From Lacticaseibacillus hulanensis (GTDB taxonomy: Bacteria > Bacillota > Bacilli > Lactobacillales > Lactobacillaceae): a DNA stretch of 64,000 bases. The notes under the pieces were generated by a model. The model made no database searches. It was not told the origin of the DNA and saw nothing but the letters and a program-made list of their open reading frames with translations. Location: the NCBI RefSeq assembly GCF_004010095.1, contig NZ_RRYD01000001.1, positions 62,001 through 126,000 of the forward strand. The letters are read 5' to 3'. Positions 46,103 through 54,836 of this stretch are shown here, piece after piece. A program made the translations under genes and the position numbers. Every line of letters starts with the position of its first letter. The first letter of the stretch is position 1.

Positions 46103-47611
46103 ATGTTAACCTATCAACTTTTTTTAGGGCACAATGACCAGGCGCGTTTAGAGTTTTATCAGCAATACGTCGATTTACCCCGCGAATACCAAACAGCCGA
46201 GGCGGTGGCAAAACTTCGTCGCGTCAGCAGTACCAGCGTGTACCGGATGATCCAGATTATCAGTGATGAACTCAACGAGCTCCGCGGTGAGCGGGGGCTG
46301 AAGTACGTGCCAACCTCAGCACCAATTCTGAAGAAATTCAACATTCCCGCACCCGCCTATGCGGTCTATTTGATGCGCAAATCGCTAGTGGGACAGTTCA
46401 TGCTTGCGGTGGTGCAACACCCAGAATGGACCGTTAAGGACTTTGCCGTGGCACAAAACACCAGCACGGCCACGGTCTCACGGCGCCTCAAAAACATGAG
46501 TGCCTTTCTGCGGCGTTTTGATTTGCGCCTTGCCTTTAATCCAATTGGCCTGTGTGGTAACGAAATGGTTGCCCGCGTGGCTCTCAGCGAAATCTTGTGG
46601 CAGATCTGTCAGGACGGGACCCAACTATTCCCGGAACTCGGTGATTTACCCGAAGAGAGCGCGACAAGAATCGAAGCGGCAAAGCTGGTCATGCCGAACT
46701 TTGCGCACTCCAGGCTGCAGGTAATCTGCGCGGTCAACATCATCCGCGCCAACCAGCACCACGAGTTGCCCGCGATGCGCCCGCTTGAAGAGGTACTCAC
46801 CGTCACTGGCTCCAAGGATTTGGCTGGGCACATCCCCGCACTGGGCCACGAGTTGCCCAACACCATGGCGCTCATTCACCTGCAGTCCATGCTGGGGGCC
46901 GGCTTCCACGTACCGCAAGAGCCACTGCTTGCGCGCTTCATCGGCTACCACGCCCGCATGAACACGGCGGAATGGCAACTCGTCACACTCGTGATTAAGC
47001 GGGTCAAGGCAGTCGCCGGAATTGACGAACACCAGCTTGAAGACCAGGTGCTGATTGCCAACTTGCTGTCCATCACGGTTGCCATGAACCTGCTTTGACA
47101 ATCGGTTCCGGTCTTTGAACCGGTCATCGTCGCGGCCGGGAGCAAGACCCCGGTTTCACTACAGAAGGCCGTTCAACAGGTCTTTGCCACTTTGCCGAGC
47201 CACTTGCAGAGCTTCCGGCGTATCCAGACAGCCCTGATGACCAGAATTTTACCGTTACTGGCCACAGCGATGCCCGATGCCCTGGAGAAGGTCCGGGTTT
47301 ACATCGACAACACGATGGACCACCAAATCTACACGGCCGTCGCCAGTTCGCTCGCGTTAATGCCCGCCGTCCACATGGTTAAGACGCCCGACATCGCGCG
47401 CCTCATCGTGACTGCGGACCTAACCAAGGCGTTTGTCCCGCTGACGCCGCAAGCTAACTTCTTCTATTTCCCAATCAGCAGTTACAGTGCCTGGTTGCGG
47501 CTGGAACACTACATCCACTATCTGGCGGTGCACGAGCTTGGTATTCGCACCGGATCGGGCATTAATTACACGTACGTAGATGTGGGCCTGCCGCTTGCGG
47601 CCGAAGAATAG
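46103..47611 (+). pseudogene. Mga-like helix-turn-helix regulator interrupted by an in-frame TGA
   Basis: The frame reads as one protein of about 500 residues except for TGA at 47096-47098. Both sides are in the same frame, and the frame is open from the TGA straight into the second part. The N-terminal part has an Mga-type HTH (TAEAVAKLRRVSSTSVYRMI) and a second HTH (TVKDFAVAQNTSTATVSRRL). The C-terminal part (from about 47192) would be the regulatory domain. A single TGG-to-TGA change would explain it. The start is unsure (GTG 46079, ATG 46091 or ATG 46103). If translated, the first 330 residues may still bind DNA. Confidence 0.75.
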
Positions 47612-47668
47612 CGAAAAATGCCCCGGACCGCACCAGATTGCGGTAAAATACTGGTGAGGTGAGAAACA

Positions 47669-47983
47669 ATGAAGCGTAGGAAACAAGATGAAGCTGTTCG
47701 ACTCGATATGAACATTTCGTTAGTATCCGCCGCACAACGCATTCTCCACGACCACCACGTTGAGGACAAGCTGGTAGCGGTTCTTGATCAGTGGCCTCAA
47801 GGGGTCGACAAATTACTGCAAGATGGTGGTGCGACCACGAATGACTACCACGCAATCGCGATGGGCTATTTGCGGGATGCATATCAATTCACCGGCGACG
47901 AGTTAACCAAAGAAACCGACGCCATGATTAAGCAAGCCCAGGCAGAATTTCGCAAGAACCCGAAACGTTTTGACGATATTTAA
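47669..47983 (+). CDS. Unknown small cytoplasmic protein
   Basis: A 104-residue protein I do not recognise. It is charged and largely helical by eye, with no membrane segment. It begins MKRRKQDEAVRLDMNIS and ends in a Lys/Asp-rich tail. The ATG has a good GAGGTGAG site upstream, and a terminator follows directly, supporting it as a real gene. It lies between the broken Mga-like gene and the convergent RNase HI gene; neither suggests a function. Confidence 0.7.
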   Translation: MKRRKQDEAVRLDMNISLVSAAQRILHDHHVEDKLVAVLDQWPQGVDKLLQDGGATTNDYHAIAMGYLRDAYQFTGDELTKETDAMIKQAQAEFRKNPKRFDDI

Positions 47984-47994
47984 GATTAATTCAA

Positions 47995-48039
47995 AAAGTG
48001 GGCTCGAAAGCTATTGGCTTCCGGCCCACTTTTTTTGAT
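47995..48039 (+). terminator. Terminator between the unknown gene and RNase HI
   Basis: AAAAGTGGGC(TCG)AAAGC pairs with GC(TTCC)GGCCCACTTTT, followed by a T-run. Confidence 0.85.
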
Positions 48040-48095
48040 GTTTTACCGCCCTCAAGCACCGCGTTCCGGCAGGGCCAGAACCCGGATTCAAGGCG

Positions 48096-48491
48096 TTATG
48101 CCTGATGCAGTGCCATTTGGGCCAAATCATGCGCCCGCCGGTTCTGCCGGTCATTTTGCCACGTTGGGATAACCAGGGGAAAGGGGGCCGCCGCGTCAAC
48201 GAGCCGGTCGTACAAATCGGCGTAGTGTTTGACGTAGCCCTTATTCAGCGCATCAATGACCAACTTACTATCTGAGATTAACTGAACGTTCTGGCCGGCA
48301 AGTCCCCGGTCAGCCATGGCCTGTAGCCCCGTGATGGCCGCCAAAAACTCGGCTTCGTGGTTGCTCATCAGTTGACCGCGCGGAAGCGGCACGCTTATTT
48401 CGATGGGTTGATCCGCGCCCACAATCATAATTCCGAGCCCGACAGTTCCTGGGTTGCCTTTTACTGCTGCGTCTGTGTACAATTTGAACAT
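48096..48491 (-). CDS. Ribonuclease HI family protein
   Basis: A 131-residue RNase H-fold protein. The acidic catalytic residues are in YTDAAVKGNPG, NHEAEFLAAITGL and ISDSKLVIDAL, with a final Asp in RRAHDLA. It should cut RNA in RNA-DNA hybrids. I chose ATG 48491, which gives the usual MFKLYTD start; the frame stays open upstream without similarity and would overlap the divergent ebsA gene. An AGGA site lies 10 bases upstream. Confidence 0.88.
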   Translation of the reverse strand: MFKLYTDAAVKGNPGTVGLGIMIVGADQPIEISVPLPRGQLMSNHEAEFLAAITGLQAMADRGLAGQNVQLISDSKLVIDALNKGYVKHYADLYDRLVDAAAPFPLVIPTWQNDRQNRRAHDLAQMALHQA

Positions 48492-48507
48492 ATGAATTTT
48501 TCCTAGG

Positions 48508-48909
48508 ATGGCGATTAATTTGCGACAAAAATTTGCGTACCAACCCCCAGTCATGGACCTAATTATCTTCTGGGGGCTAATCATTGCGGCATACGGGCTG
48601 GCAATTTCACTGCAGATGGAAACCACCAACGTCTCGCTTGCTGCAATCATTGTAGCATTACTCACCAGCCTGGTGGTATTGGTGCAGGTTATCCGTTACC
48701 GCGGCGTAGTGAACCGGGAAAACCTAATCCTGCGCCGCGTTTTGCCCAGCAACACCCTCACAATTCCGACCAACAACTTAACGGTCACCGCGATCAGCAG
48801 TCACCGCTTAACGCTCGTGGGGACACCATACGGGAATTTACAAATCGGCACCTGGCGCAGGGCAAGTAAGGTCGCCGAACTGATCAAACAACAGGGGGAA
48901 ACCAAATAA
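48508..48909 (+). CDS. ebsA: EbsA family membrane protein
   Basis: A 133-residue protein with two membrane segments (about residues 17-34 and 42-62) and a C-terminal cytoplasmic domain of about 70 residues. The YQP motif after the N-terminus and the two-helix layout match EbsA-like proteins of lactobacilli and enterococci, commonly found beside an RNase HI gene. Function is not established. The ATG at 48508 directly follows an AGG; a TTG at 48520, spaced better from AGGATGG, is an alternative start. It runs 1 base short of fhs. Confidence 0.65.
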   Translation: MAINLRQKFAYQPPVMDLIIFWGLIIAAYGLAISLQMETTNVSLAAIIVALLTSLVVLVQVIRYRGVVNRENLILRRVLPSNTLTIPTNNLTVTAISSHRLTLVGTPYGNLQIGTWRRASKVAELIKQQGETK

Positions 48910-48910
48910 T

Positions 48911-50584
48911 ATGTCAGACATTGATATTGCACAAGCAAACGAACGCACCGAGATGAAGCCAATTGCCGCGGTTGCGGAGGCAGCGGGTCTGCACCCAGAT
49001 GAGATTGAACAGTACGGTCCATTCAAGGCCAAATTGACGTTTGCGGCCCAGAAGCGGCTGCAAACAAAGCCCCAGGGCAAACTCGTCCTAGTCACTGCCA
49101 TTAACCCCACACCAGCGGGGGAGGGGAAGTCGACCATCGTGGTTGGCCTCGGTGACGCGCTGCGCCGAATTGGCAAGAAGGCCGTGCTGGCGCTGCGTGA
49201 GCCCTCACTAGGTCCCGTCATGGGGATGAAGGGCGGCGCCACCGGGGGCGGTTACGCCCAAGTCGTGCCAATGGAAGACATCAATCTGCATTTCACGGGC
49301 GACATGCACGCTCTGACGTGCGCAGTCGACACACTCGCGGCCCTCATCGATAACCACATTCAGCAGGGGAACCACCTTAACTTGGACCCCCGGCGGATTA
49401 GCTGGAAGCGTGGCCTCGACATCAACGACCGCGCCCTGCGCAACATCGTCATTGGGTTGGGGGGCCCGTACCAGGGGGTTCCCCGTGAGGACGGATTCGA
49501 CATCACCGTTGCCAGTGAATTAATGGCCGTCCTGTGTCTGGCCAGCGACCTCCACGATTTGAAACAGCGCATCGGCCGCATCGTAATTGGTTTCACCTAC
49601 GACCGCAAGCCGGTAACCGTGGATGACCTCGGCGTCACCGGCGCCATCACGGCCCTGCTCAAGGACGCAGCAAAGCCTAATTTGGTGCAAACCCTGGAGC
49701 ACACCCCGACGATTATTCACGGCGGTCCGTTCGCCAACATCGCCCACGGGTGCAATTCGGTCGTGGCAACCCGGGCAGCCCTTGCGCTCGGGGACATCGC
49801 CATCACCGAGGCCGGTTTCGGTGCCGATTTGGGTGCGGAAAAGTTCATGGACATCAAGGCCCCAGTGCTGGGCAAAACGCCCGATGCAGTCGTAATTGTC
49901 GCAACCGTGCGTGCACTCAAGTACAATGGGGGCGTTACCCTTAAGGAACTTGCCGGCGAAAACTTGGATGCGCTGCGCAAGGGGTTTGCTAACCTTGAGC
50001 GGCACATCGACAACATGCAACATTACGGCGTGCCCGTTGTGGTGGCCATCAACGCTTTTTCTGCGGACACCGCCGCCGAAATCAGCCTGGTTCAGGAGCT
50101 TTGTGCCCAAAAAGGGGTGCAGGCAATCAACACAACCGTGTGGGCTGATGGCGGTGCTGGCGGGGAGGAATTGGCCCGCGCCGTTTTGACGGCAGTCGAC
50201 CAGCCAAGCACATTTAAGCCCCTCTACGATCCGAACTCGAGCATCCAAGACAAGCTGGCGACCATCGTGCAGAAGGTTTACGGCGGCAGCGGGGTCGAAT
50301 TCAGTCACCAGGCCCAAATCAACCTCAAAGTCATCAAGAAAAACGGGTGGGAAAACTTACCAATCTGTGTGGCCAAAACGCAGTATTCATTCAGCGATGA
50401 CGCCACCAAGTTGGGGGCCCCCACGAATTTCACCATCCACGTCAGCGAAATCATCCCCAAACTGGGGGCGGGCTTCCTCGTGGTCAAAACCGGTGCCATT
50501 CTCACGATGCCGGGACTGCCGAAAGTGCCTGCAGCAAACAACATTGACGTCGATGATGATGGCGTAATTTCAGGACTCTTCTAA
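48911..50584 (+). CDS. fhs: Formate--tetrahydrofolate ligase
   Basis: A 557-residue enzyme that makes 10-formyl-tetrahydrofolate from formate, THF and ATP for purine synthesis and one-carbon supply. The P-loop [15 protein letters not shown] is near residue 68, and the folate-binding [20 protein letters not shown] follows. Length is normal. The ATG lies immediately after the ebsA stop; the site is GGGGGAAA. It is not obviously linked in function to its neighbours. Confidence 0.97.
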   Translation: MSDIDIAQANERTEMKPIAAVAEAAGLHPDEIEQYGPFKAKLTFAAQKRLQTKPQGKLVLVTAINPTPAGEGKSTIVVGLGDALRRIGKKAVLALREPSLGPVMGMKGGATGGGYAQVVPMEDINLHFTGDMHALTCAVDTLAALIDNHIQQGNHLNLDPRRISWKRGLDINDRALRNIVIGLGGPYQGVPREDGFDITVASELMAVLCLASDLHDLKQRIGRIVIGFTYDRKPVTVDDLGVTGAITALLKDAAKPNLVQTLEHTPTIIHGGPFANIAHGCNSVVATRAALALGDIAITEAGFGADLGAEKFMDIKAPVLGKTPDAVVIVATVRALKYNGGVTLKELAGENLDALRKGFANLERHIDNMQHYGVPVVVAINAFSADTAAEISLVQELCAQKGVQAINTTVWADGGAGGEELARAVLTAVDQPSTFKPLYDPNSSIQDKLATIVQKVYGGSGVEFSHQAQINLKVIKKNGWENLPICVAKTQYSFSDDATKLGAPTNFTIHVSEIIPKLGAGFLVVKTGAILTMPGLPKVPAANNIDVDDDGVISGLF

Positions 50585-50608
50585 ACCAAACAGAACGGAA
50601 GCTAAAAC

Positions 50609-51064
50609 GTGATAATTTATCTAATTCTTTCGGCCGTACTCATCGTCGCCGATCAACTGCTCAAAAGCTGGGTTGCTACCAACATCGCCTTGAACACCAG
50701 CCACACGCTGATTCCCGGTGTCCTCAGCTTCACCAACCTCCGCAACGATGGCGCTGCCTGGAGCATGTTCTCCGGTCAGCAGTGGTTCTTCTACATCGTC
50801 ACCATCGTCGCACTCATCGTCGTTGCGTTCCTCTGGCGCGACAGTAAAAACAAGCCGATGTACCGGCTCGGCCTCGCCTTCATTCTGGCGGGCGCCATTG
50901 GCAACTTCATCGACCGCCTGCACCAACAGTACGTCGTGGACATGTTCCAGACCGACTTCATCAACTTTCCCATCTTCAACATTGCCGACATGTGCCTGAC
51001 CGTTGGGGTGATTCTCGTCGCCGTGTATATCATCTTCTTCGATAACGATGGGGGTAAACAGTAA
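50609..51064 (+). CDS. lspA: Lipoprotein signal peptidase (signal peptidase II)
   Basis: A 151-residue membrane protease with four hydrophobic segments that removes lipoprotein signal peptides after lipidation. Conserved stretches are DQLLKSW near the N-terminus, NDGAAWSMF, GNFIDRL, and the catalytic Asp residues in YVVDMF and FNIADMCL. The GTG at 50609 is preceded by CGGAAG. The last base of its stop is the first base of the rluD start, so the two are coupled. Confidence 0.95.
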   Translation: MIIYLILSAVLIVADQLLKSWVATNIALNTSHTLIPGVLSFTNLRNDGAAWSMFSGQQWFFYIVTIVALIVVAFLWRDSKNKPMYRLGLAFILAGAIGNFIDRLHQQYVVDMFQTDFINFPIFNIADMCLTVGVILVAVYIIFFDNDGGKQ

Positions 51065-51981
51065 TGCCGGAGCTGACCATCACCACTCAAAGTGGCCGGA
51101 TTGATAAAGTGTTGGCCGATGCCTTCACCGAATTCACCCGGTCACAGGTACACCAATGGCTCCAGGACCAGCGCATAACCGTCAATGGCAAAGCGGCGCG
51201 GCCGTCCTACAAGGTGCACGCGGGGGACACCATTAAGATTGACCCGCCCGCACCAACCGTTTTGGATGCCGTACCCCAGGACATTCCCGTCGACATCGTG
51301 TATGAAGACGACGACGTGATTGTGGTGAACAAGCCCCAGGGGATGGTGGTGCACCCAGCACCCGGCCACCCAGACGGAACGCTCGTGAACGGACTGCTGT
51401 ACCACACACACCTGGCCGCAATCAATGACGTGATTCGCCCGGGCATTGTTCACCGCATCGACCGCGATACGTCGGGCCTGCTCATGGTGGCCAAGAGCCA
51501 AAAAGCAATGGTCAGTTTAAGCGCGCAGCTCCACGCCAAGACCAACCGGCGCGAGTACCTCGCCATCGTGCACGGCAATATTCCTGAGGACAAGGGGACC
51601 GTTGACGCACCCCTTGCCCGCGACCCCAAAGACCGTAAGAAGATCGCGGTCCAGGCGGGTGGCCGCCACGCGGTAACGCACTTCACCGTCGAGGAGCGGT
51701 TTGGCAACTACACGCTGGTCCGCTGCATCCTCGAGACCGGCAGAACGCACCAAATTCGGGTGCACATGGCTTACATTGGCCACCCCGTTGCCGGCGATCC
51801 CGTGTACGGACCAAAGCGCACGTTGCCCGGTCACGGCCAGTTTCTGCACGCAGCGGTGCTCGGCTTCATTCACCCAACCACCGGCAAGGAGATGCTCTTT
51901 ACCGCCGACGTGCCGCCAATCTTTGCCCAAACGCTGAACGACCTGCGCGCCGGCATTGACAAGTCCAAGCGAATTCGGTAA
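51064..51981 (+). CDS. rluD: RluA/RluD family 23S rRNA pseudouridine synthase
   Basis: A 305-residue protein with an N-terminal S4 RNA-binding domain (GRIDKVLADAF) and a catalytic domain with the conserved Asp in PGIVHRIDRDTSGLLMVAK. ETGRTHQIRVHM is the second signature. It should make pseudouridines in 23S rRNA. The lspA-rluD pair commonly precedes pyrR and uraA in lactobacilli; here pyrR is missing and the PyrR-type attenuator follows directly. Confidence 0.95.
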   Translation: MPELTITTQSGRIDKVLADAFTEFTRSQVHQWLQDQRITVNGKAARPSYKVHAGDTIKIDPPAPTVLDAVPQDIPVDIVYEDDDVIVVNKPQGMVVHPAPGHPDGTLVNGLLYHTHLAAINDVIRPGIVHRIDRDTSGLLMVAKSQKAMVSLSAQLHAKTNRREYLAIVHGNIPEDKGTVDAPLARDPKDRKKIAVQAGGRHAVTHFTVEERFGNYTLVRCILETGRTHQIRVHMAYIGHPVAGDPVYGPKRTLPGHGQFLHAAVLGFIHPTTGKEMLFTADVPPIFAQTLNDLRAGIDKSKRIR

Positions 51982-52010
51982 GCTTGTCCATAATCTAAAT
52001 ACCTTTAATT

Positions 52011-52097
52011 GAGTCCAGAGAGGCTTCGAAGGAAATCGGCACCCTTGCGAGGGTCAAACTGTGCCTCCCATCTAACTCTGGACGGGGGGCATTTTTT
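52011..52097 (+). promoter_or_regulatory. PyrR-responsive transcription attenuator upstream of uraA
   Basis: GAGTCCAGAGAGGCTTCGAAGG (from 52011; first 20 bases match the PyrR-binding loop consensus with AGAGAGGCT) forms the anti-antiterminator. GTCCAGAG (52013-52020) can also pair with CTCTGGAC (52076-52083) to make the antiterminator. GCCTCCC (52062-52068) with GGGGGGC (52084-52090) and the T-run (about 52093-52097) form the terminator. With UMP-bound PyrR the terminator should win. No pyrR gene is in this window. Confidence 0.88.
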
Positions 52098-52117
52098 AAT
52101 ACAGTTAGGAGCAAATC

Positions 52118-53407
52118 ATGGCACAAACAGAATTTCACAATGATGCAGCAGTTCTAGATATCGGGGACCGCCCGAGCTTTCCGCAGTGGGTGGGGCTATC
52201 CATTCAGCACTTATTCGCCATGTTCGGCTCCACCGTCCTTGTCCCGATTCTTGTCGGCTTGGACCCATCAATTGCCCTCATGAGCAGTGGGGTGGGGACA
52301 CTCATGTACATCCTGATTACCAAAGGCAAAATCCCGGCGTACATGGGCTCATCGTTTAGCTTCATCACCGTCATGCAGGCGCTAATGAAGGGTGCCGGCT
52401 ATCCGGCAATTGCCCAGGGGACCATGGCTGTGGGGATTGTTTACCTGATTGTCGCACTGGTGGTTAACTTCATCGGTAGTGACTGGATTGACAAGGCGCT
52501 GCCCCCAGTCGTTGTTGGCCCCATCGTCATGGTCATCGGCCTGTCACTGGCCGGTACTGCCGCGACCGATGCCACAATGCGGACACTAGCAAACGGCACG
52601 TCGGTGTACGACCTGCGCTACTTCGCGGTGGCAATGCTGACGCTGATTCTGACTATCATCTACAACATGTACCTGAAGAACTTCATCAGCCTGCTGCCAA
52701 TTCTGCTCGGGATTGTCAGTGGCTACCTGATTGCCCTGGCGTTCGGAATTGTCGATTTTTCCGGCGTGGTCGCTGCCAAGTGGTTTAGCCTGCCTGATTT
52801 TCAGGTGCCGTTTTTAACCTACCAGCCAAAACTGTACTGGGGTGCAATCCTGTCGATGGCGCCAATCGCGTTCGTCACCATGACCGAACACATGGGGCAC
52901 ATCATGGTGCTGGATAAGCTGACCGGGCGCAACTTCTTCAAGGACCCCGGGTTGAACCACACGCTGGCGGGGGACGGGACCGCGTCCATCATCGCCAGTC
53001 TGATTGGTGGGCCCGCCGTTACCTCTTACGGTGAGAACATCGGGGTGCTCGCCATGACGCGGGTGCACTCAATCTACGTCCTGGGAGGCGCCGGTTTCTT
53101 CGCCATCGTCTTTGCCTTCATCGGTAAACTCAGTGCACTCATCCGGTCCATTCCGAGTCCCGTCATTGGCGGCATCAGTTTTCTCCTATTCGGGGTCATT
53201 GCCAGCAACGGGCTGCGCGTGCTGATTGACAACAAGATTGACTTCAACAAGAAACGCAACCTGATGATTGCGTCCACCATCCTGGTCATCGGCATCGGCA
53301 ACGCCAGCCTGCAGTTTGGCAATTACACCTTCTCCGGTCTGGCCCTCGCCACGGTCATCGGCATTATCTTGAACCTCGTTTTGCCCGCTAAGGCCGCCAA
53401 CGAATAA
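52118..53407 (+). CDS. uraA: Uracil permease (NCS2 family)
   Basis: A 429-residue transporter with about 12-14 membrane segments. MYILITKGKIPAYMGSSFSFI carries the family's substrate-site serine/phenylalanine run, and VTMTEHMGHI the conserved Glu and His. It should import uracil with protons. Regulation by the upstream PyrR-type attenuator supports a pyrimidine role. The ATG follows TTAGGAG, and the gene has its own terminator. Confidence 0.95.
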   Translation: MAQTEFHNDAAVLDIGDRPSFPQWVGLSIQHLFAMFGSTVLVPILVGLDPSIALMSSGVGTLMYILITKGKIPAYMGSSFSFITVMQALMKGAGYPAIAQGTMAVGIVYLIVALVVNFIGSDWIDKALPPVVVGPIVMVIGLSLAGTAATDATMRTLANGTSVYDLRYFAVAMLTLILTIIYNMYLKNFISLLPILLGIVSGYLIALAFGIVDFSGVVAAKWFSLPDFQVPFLTYQPKLYWGAILSMAPIAFVTMTEHMGHIMVLDKLTGRNFFKDPGLNHTLAGDGTASIIASLIGGPAVTSYGENIGVLAMTRVHSIYVLGGAGFFAIVFAFIGKLSALIRSIPSPVIGGISFLLFGVIASNGLRVLIDNKIDFNKKRNLMIASTILVIGIGNASLQFGNYTFSGLALATVIGIILNLVLPAKAANE

Positions 53408-53415
53408 CCTGTTTC

Positions 53416-53459
53416 CAACCAAGCCAGTTGGTCCGTTCGCGGATCAGGTGGCTTTTTTT
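53416..53459 (+). terminator. Terminator after uraA
   Basis: AAGCCAGTTGGTCCG pairs with CGGATCAGGTGGCTT, with some wobble, and is followed by a seven-base T-run. It separates uraA from the carA-like gene. Confidence 0.8.
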
Positions 53460-53746
53460 AAGGCAATTGCCGCGTTTACCTAGGCGATGTTGCAAACAAA
53501 AGAGAGATTTAATCATTCACCCAAAATCGCAGTGGCTTGCACCTTCGCCAAATCACTTTCCGCAATTTGGCTATTCTGTAGCGCATAATTGGTAGTAAAT
53601 AAAAGCGGATAAACATATAATTGAAAGCGTAACAACTTCGCAACAACCATGAACCTGGGCGCTTGCGCCCGGTTCCGATACATACGCGCCCTAGTTAGGG
53701 TGCGAGCAGGGTGGCCGTTAACGCCGCCCCAGAAAGGGTGATAAAT
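53460..53746 (+). other. Intergenic leader of the carA-like gene with tandem hairpins
   Basis: About 290 bases with no gene. A TATAAT box lies at 53616-53621 without a good -35. Two hairpins follow: GAACC(T)GGGCGC with GCGCCCGGTTC (53651-53675, loop TT), and GCGCCCTA with TAGGGTGC (53686-53703, loop GT). Neither has a T-run, so they are not simple terminators. They lie between the presumed start site and the AAAGGGTG ribosome-binding site, and could be a leader RNA structure. Confidence 0.45.
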
Positions 53747-54823
53747 ATGCGCCGCTACTTAATTTTAGATGACGGCACTGCATTTGCCGGAACTGGTTTT
53801 GGTGCCCCAATCGTGACCACTGGTGAATTAGTGATTCAAACCGGGATGACGGGTTACCAAGCCACGATTACCGACAAAGTCAACACGGGCAAAATTTTGG
53901 CGTTCGCGGCCCCGCTCGTTGGGACGGTGGGCATCAACCGGGATGATTATGAGAGCATCGACCCGGCAATCAAAGGAGTCGTTATCGCCGGGCTGGCCGA
54001 CGTTCCCGGTCACTTTGCCAGCAAGATGACCCTCGACGAATTTCTCACCCGCATGCGCATCCCCGGCATCTTCGGTATCGACACGCGGGCACTCATGCGC
54101 CACGTCAGCAACGCGGGGCACCCGTTCAAGGCCAGCATCGTGGACGCCGATGACGAACATGCGTACGACCAGTTACGCGCGCTCGTGATTCCCCACAACC
54201 AGGTCCAGCAGGTCTCAACCGAAAAACCGTACCCATCACCAGCAACCGGCAGAAACGTCGTGGTGGTCGACTTCGGCCTCAAACACAGCCTGCTGCGGGC
54301 ACTGGCCGTTCGCAACTGCAATCTGACCATTGTGCCCGCTCCGACCAAGGCCGAGACGATTATCGGCCTCAGTCCAGACGGGGTGGTTCTGTCGGATGGC
54401 CCGGGCGACCCCGGGGATGTTGCGTACGCCGAAGAGATGATCCGCGGTATTCAGGATAAGCTGCCACTGCTCGCCATTGGCCTCGGGCACGAGTTATTCG
54501 CCCGGGCAAACGGTGCGGAAACGGTGCGGCTGCAAAACGAACACCACGGCCTGAACTTCCCAGTGCGGGAGGTCGCGACCGGCCGCGTTGACATCACGAC
54601 ACAAAACCACAGTTACGGGGTTAGTGCGGATAGCATTGAGCCAGACAAGCTGCTGGTGACCCACGTCAACGTTGTGGATGGCTCAATTGAGGGACTTAGA
54701 CACCGCCTGTACCCGGCGTTTTCCGTGCAGTTTCAGCCGGAAGGGGCCCCGGGGAGCGGGGATGCAGACCACATCATCACCGAATTCATGGAATTAATGG
54801 ACGCAAATGCGGCGCCGTTATAG
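53747..54823 (+). CDS. carA: CarA-like carbamoyl-phosphate synthase small subunit lacking the glutaminase Cys and His
   Basis: A 358-residue protein clearly related to CarA over its whole length (TGMTGYQATITD, GINRDDYESIDPAI, YGIDTR-like FGIDTRAL, SDGPGDPGDV, TSQNH-like TTQNHSYGV). The catalytic triad of the glutamine amidotransferase is broken: the nucleophile position in the usual GICLGHQ is Gly245 (AIGLGHE), and the usual QYHPEASPG is QFQPEGAPG, giving Gln330 for His. The Glu remains. Glutamine hydrolysis should be impossible. The ATG at 53747 has AAAGGGTG upstream. The CarB-like gene starts 13 bases later. Confidence 0.92.
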   Translation: MRRYLILDDGTAFAGTGFGAPIVTTGELVIQTGMTGYQATITDKVNTGKILAFAAPLVGTVGINRDDYESIDPAIKGVVIAGLADVPGHFASKMTLDEFLTRMRIPGIFGIDTRALMRHVSNAGHPFKASIVDADDEHAYDQLRALVIPHNQVQQVSTEKPYPSPATGRNVVVVDFGLKHSLLRALAVRNCNLTIVPAPTKAETIIGLSPDGVVLSDGPGDPGDVAYAEEMIRGIQDKLPLLAIGLGHELFARANGAETVRLQNEHHGLNFPVREVATGRVDITTQNHSYGVSADSIEPDKLLVTHVNVVDGSIEGLRHRLYPAFSVQFQPEGAPGSGDADHIITEFMELMDANAAPL

Positions 54824-54836
54824 GGAGGAGAGGAAC

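Noticed and set aside
47096-47098. TGA as a selenocysteine or programmed read-through codon in the Mga-like gene
   Set aside because: No hairpin resembling a SECIS element follows, no selenocysteine genes are in view, and a Trp-to-stop change is simpler.
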